NCBI RefSeq assembly: GCF_013155365.1
Contig: NZ_JABJRA010000004.1
Location: 1-64,000, forward strand
Direction: 5' to 3'
Source of the DNA: Nocardioides sp. zg-DK7169
GTDB taxonomy: Bacteria > Actinomycetota > Actinomycetes > Propionibacteriales > Nocardioidaceae
DNA: 64,000 nucleotides
Part shown: one piece after another, positions 62,936 through 64,000 of the stretch
How positions within the stretch are numbered: the first letter of the stretch is position 1
Layout of the letters: every line of letters begins with the position of its first letter
The notes under the pieces: model-generated
What the model saw: the letters and a program-made list of their open reading frames with translations, nothing else
What the model was told of the DNA's origin: nothing
The model's database searches: none
Program-made: the position numbers and the translations under genes

Positions 62936-63769
62936 ATGACCCAGCACCTCGCCCGGGAGAGCGGCCGGATCGCCTACGAGGTCGAGGGCGCTGGGCCGCT
63001 GGTCGTCCTCGCCCACGGGATGGGGGACAGTCGCGCGGCGTACCGGTTCCTCGCGCCGCAGCTCATCGCGGCCGGCCACCGCGTCGCGGTGACGGACCTG
63101 CGCGGGTGCGGGGAGTCGAGCACCGGCTGGCCGTCGTACACGCGCACCGACGTCGCGGGCGACCTGCTCGCGCTGGTGCGCCACCTGGGTGGCCCCGCCG
63201 TGCTGGTCGGGCACTCGTTCTCGGGCGGGTCGGTGACCATCGCGGCCGCGCAGGCGCCCGACCTGGTGCGCGGCATCGTCGAGCTGGCGCCCTTCACCCG
63301 CAGGCAGTCGCTCCGTCCGCGGGACCTGCGCGCGCGGAACCACCGCACCGCCATGCTCCGGCTGCTGATGACCGCCGTGCTGGGCAGCACCACCTGGTGG
63401 CAGCGCTACCTCGAGGTCGCCTACCCGGGACGCCGGCCCGCGGACTGGTCCGCCCAGCTGCGGCGGATGGAGGCCGAGCTGGGGGACCGCGGCCGGATGC
63501 GGGCGCTGCAGGCGATGGCTCGATCGGCCCCGGTCGACGCCGGTGCCCGGCTGGGCGAGGTCCGGTGCCCCGCACTCGTGGTGGAGGGCTCGCTCGACCC
63601 GGACTGGGCCGACCCGCGCGCCGAGGGGGAGGCGGTCGTGGCGGCGATGCCGGCCGGGATCGCGACGCTCGCGGTGGTCGAGGGTGCCGGGCACTACCCG
63701 CACACCCAGTTCCCCGACGAGACGGCCGCGCTGGTGCTGGGCTTCCTCGAGGCCAACGCCCGTGCCTAG
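62936..63769 (+). CDS. Alpha/beta-fold hydrolase
   Basis: 277 residues. Oxyanion region VLAHGMGDSRAAYRF, nucleophile Ser in LVGHSFSGGS, acidic residue around EGSLDPDWADP and the catalytic His in GAGHYPHTQFPDE. Cytosolic. GTGGGGGAATC precedes the ATG. The substrate is unknown; pairing with a TetR repressor under tandem operators suggests that it handles the inducer or a toxic ester. Its stop overlaps the TetR start by eight bases. Confidence 0.87.
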   Translation: MTQHLARESGRIAYEVEGAGPLVVLAHGMGDSRAAYRFLAPQLIAAGHRVAVTDLRGCGESSTGWPSYTRTDVAGDLLALVRHLGGPAVLVGHSFSGGSVTIAAAQAPDLVRGIVELAPFTRRQSLRPRDLRARNHRTAMLRLLMTAVLGSTTWWQRYLEVAYPGRRPADWSAQLRRMEAELGDRGRMRALQAMARSAPVDAGARLGEVRCPALVVEGSLDPDWADPRAEGEAVVAAMPAGIATLAVVEGAGHYPHTQFPDETAALVLGFLEANARA

Positions 63770-64000
63770 GGCCGGGCTGGACGCGGAGCTGGTGGCGGCC
63801 GGCGCGGCCGCGCTCGCCGACGAGGTGGGGCTCGCGAACGTCACGATGGGGCTGCTCGCCGAGCGGCTCGGCGTACGCGCGCCGTCGCTCTACAAGCACG
63901 TCAGCGGACAGGCCGACGTGACCCGGCGGGTCGCCGTGCTCGCCCTCACCGAGCTCGGCGACGCCCTGCGCGACGCACTGGCGGGCAGAGCCGGCAAGGA
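63762..64000 (+). CDS. TetR-family regulator (truncated by the window end)
   Basis: Only the first 79 codons are in the window. The N-terminal helix-turn-helix is clear: ALADEVGLANVTMGLLAERLGVRAPSLYKHV, with the recognition helix RAPSLYKH, then VTRRVAVLAL of the ligand domain. GTG start overlaps the hydrolase stop by eight bases, so the two are co-expressed. Likely represses itself and the hydrolase through the two GGCTA-N7-TAGCC sites upstream. Confidence 0.88.
   Translation, partial: MPRAGLDAELVAAGAAALADEVGLANVTMGLLAERLGVRAPSLYKHVSGQADVTRRVAVLALTELGDALRDALAGRAGK

Overview
The window is a 64 kb piece of a very GC-rich chromosome from an actinobacterium. A Nocardioides-like member of the Propionibacteriales is the best guess. 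Reasons: pervasive G/C third positions, GTG starts, overlapping ATGA/GTGA gene junctions, TANNNT -10 boxes next to leaderless starts, and actinobacterial families (DUF3145, DUF3052, FasR, homodimeric AceE, the RNase HI/phosphatase fusion, DosR-type regulation). No insertion sequence, prophage or CRISPR array was found.

Layout. 0-4 kb: 5S rRNA at the tail of an rrn operon, then a TPR protein with an Arg/Gly repeat tail, a PP2C phosphatase and a DUF3145 protein. 4-11 kb: type II fatty-acid synthesis block on the minus strand, fasR-fabD-fabH-acpP-fabF-accD, with tight overlaps; FabD carries an extra degenerate biotinyl-like C-terminus. 11-18 kb: alpha/beta hydrolase, aceE, DUF3052, an acyl-CoA synthetase, an AhpE-type peroxiredoxin, a pseudoknot-forming RNA element and tRNA-Val. 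18.4-24.5 kb: a four-gene coupled operon (acyl-CoA reductase/HAD fusion, zinc dehydrogenase, LarA-like protein, PlsC acyltransferase) that looks like an undescribed lipid or alcohol pathway. 24.5-29.3 kb: DyP peroxidase, PCuAC copper chaperone and a membrane protein, then a MarR/MFS efflux pair. 29.5-33.4 kb: an Arg/Asp-rich secreted protein, a soluble Ser/Thr kinase, a two-component system and an Asp-rich anchored protein, tied together by a shared promoter element with 11-bp direct repeats. 33.6-46 kb: housekeeping genes (acyl-CoA synthetase, monooxygenase, Nif3, zinc-ribbon protein, RNase HI/phosphatase, YaaA, RNB nuclease), a GAF/PAS/SpoIIE phosphatase, and a GDT1-family Mn exporter behind a yybP-ykoY-type riboswitch.

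46-63 kb: a probable hypoxia/dormancy island. It holds Hsp20, an amber-interrupted P-type ATPase, the arginine deiminase pathway (arcA, argF, arcC and a divergent YfcC-type transporter), a DevR/DosR-like regulator with a DevS-like kinase, a universal stress protein and a CtpF-like ATPase. A perfect DosR-type box precedes devR, and weaker GGGAC-N4-G/T-N-CC-type boxes precede arcA, hsp20, the stress protein and the ATPase. Together they suggest that low oxygen or low energy would switch on ATP from arginine, protein protection and cation balance. The window ends in an alpha/beta hydrolase-TetR pair behind two tandem 17-bp operators; the TetR gene runs off the edge.
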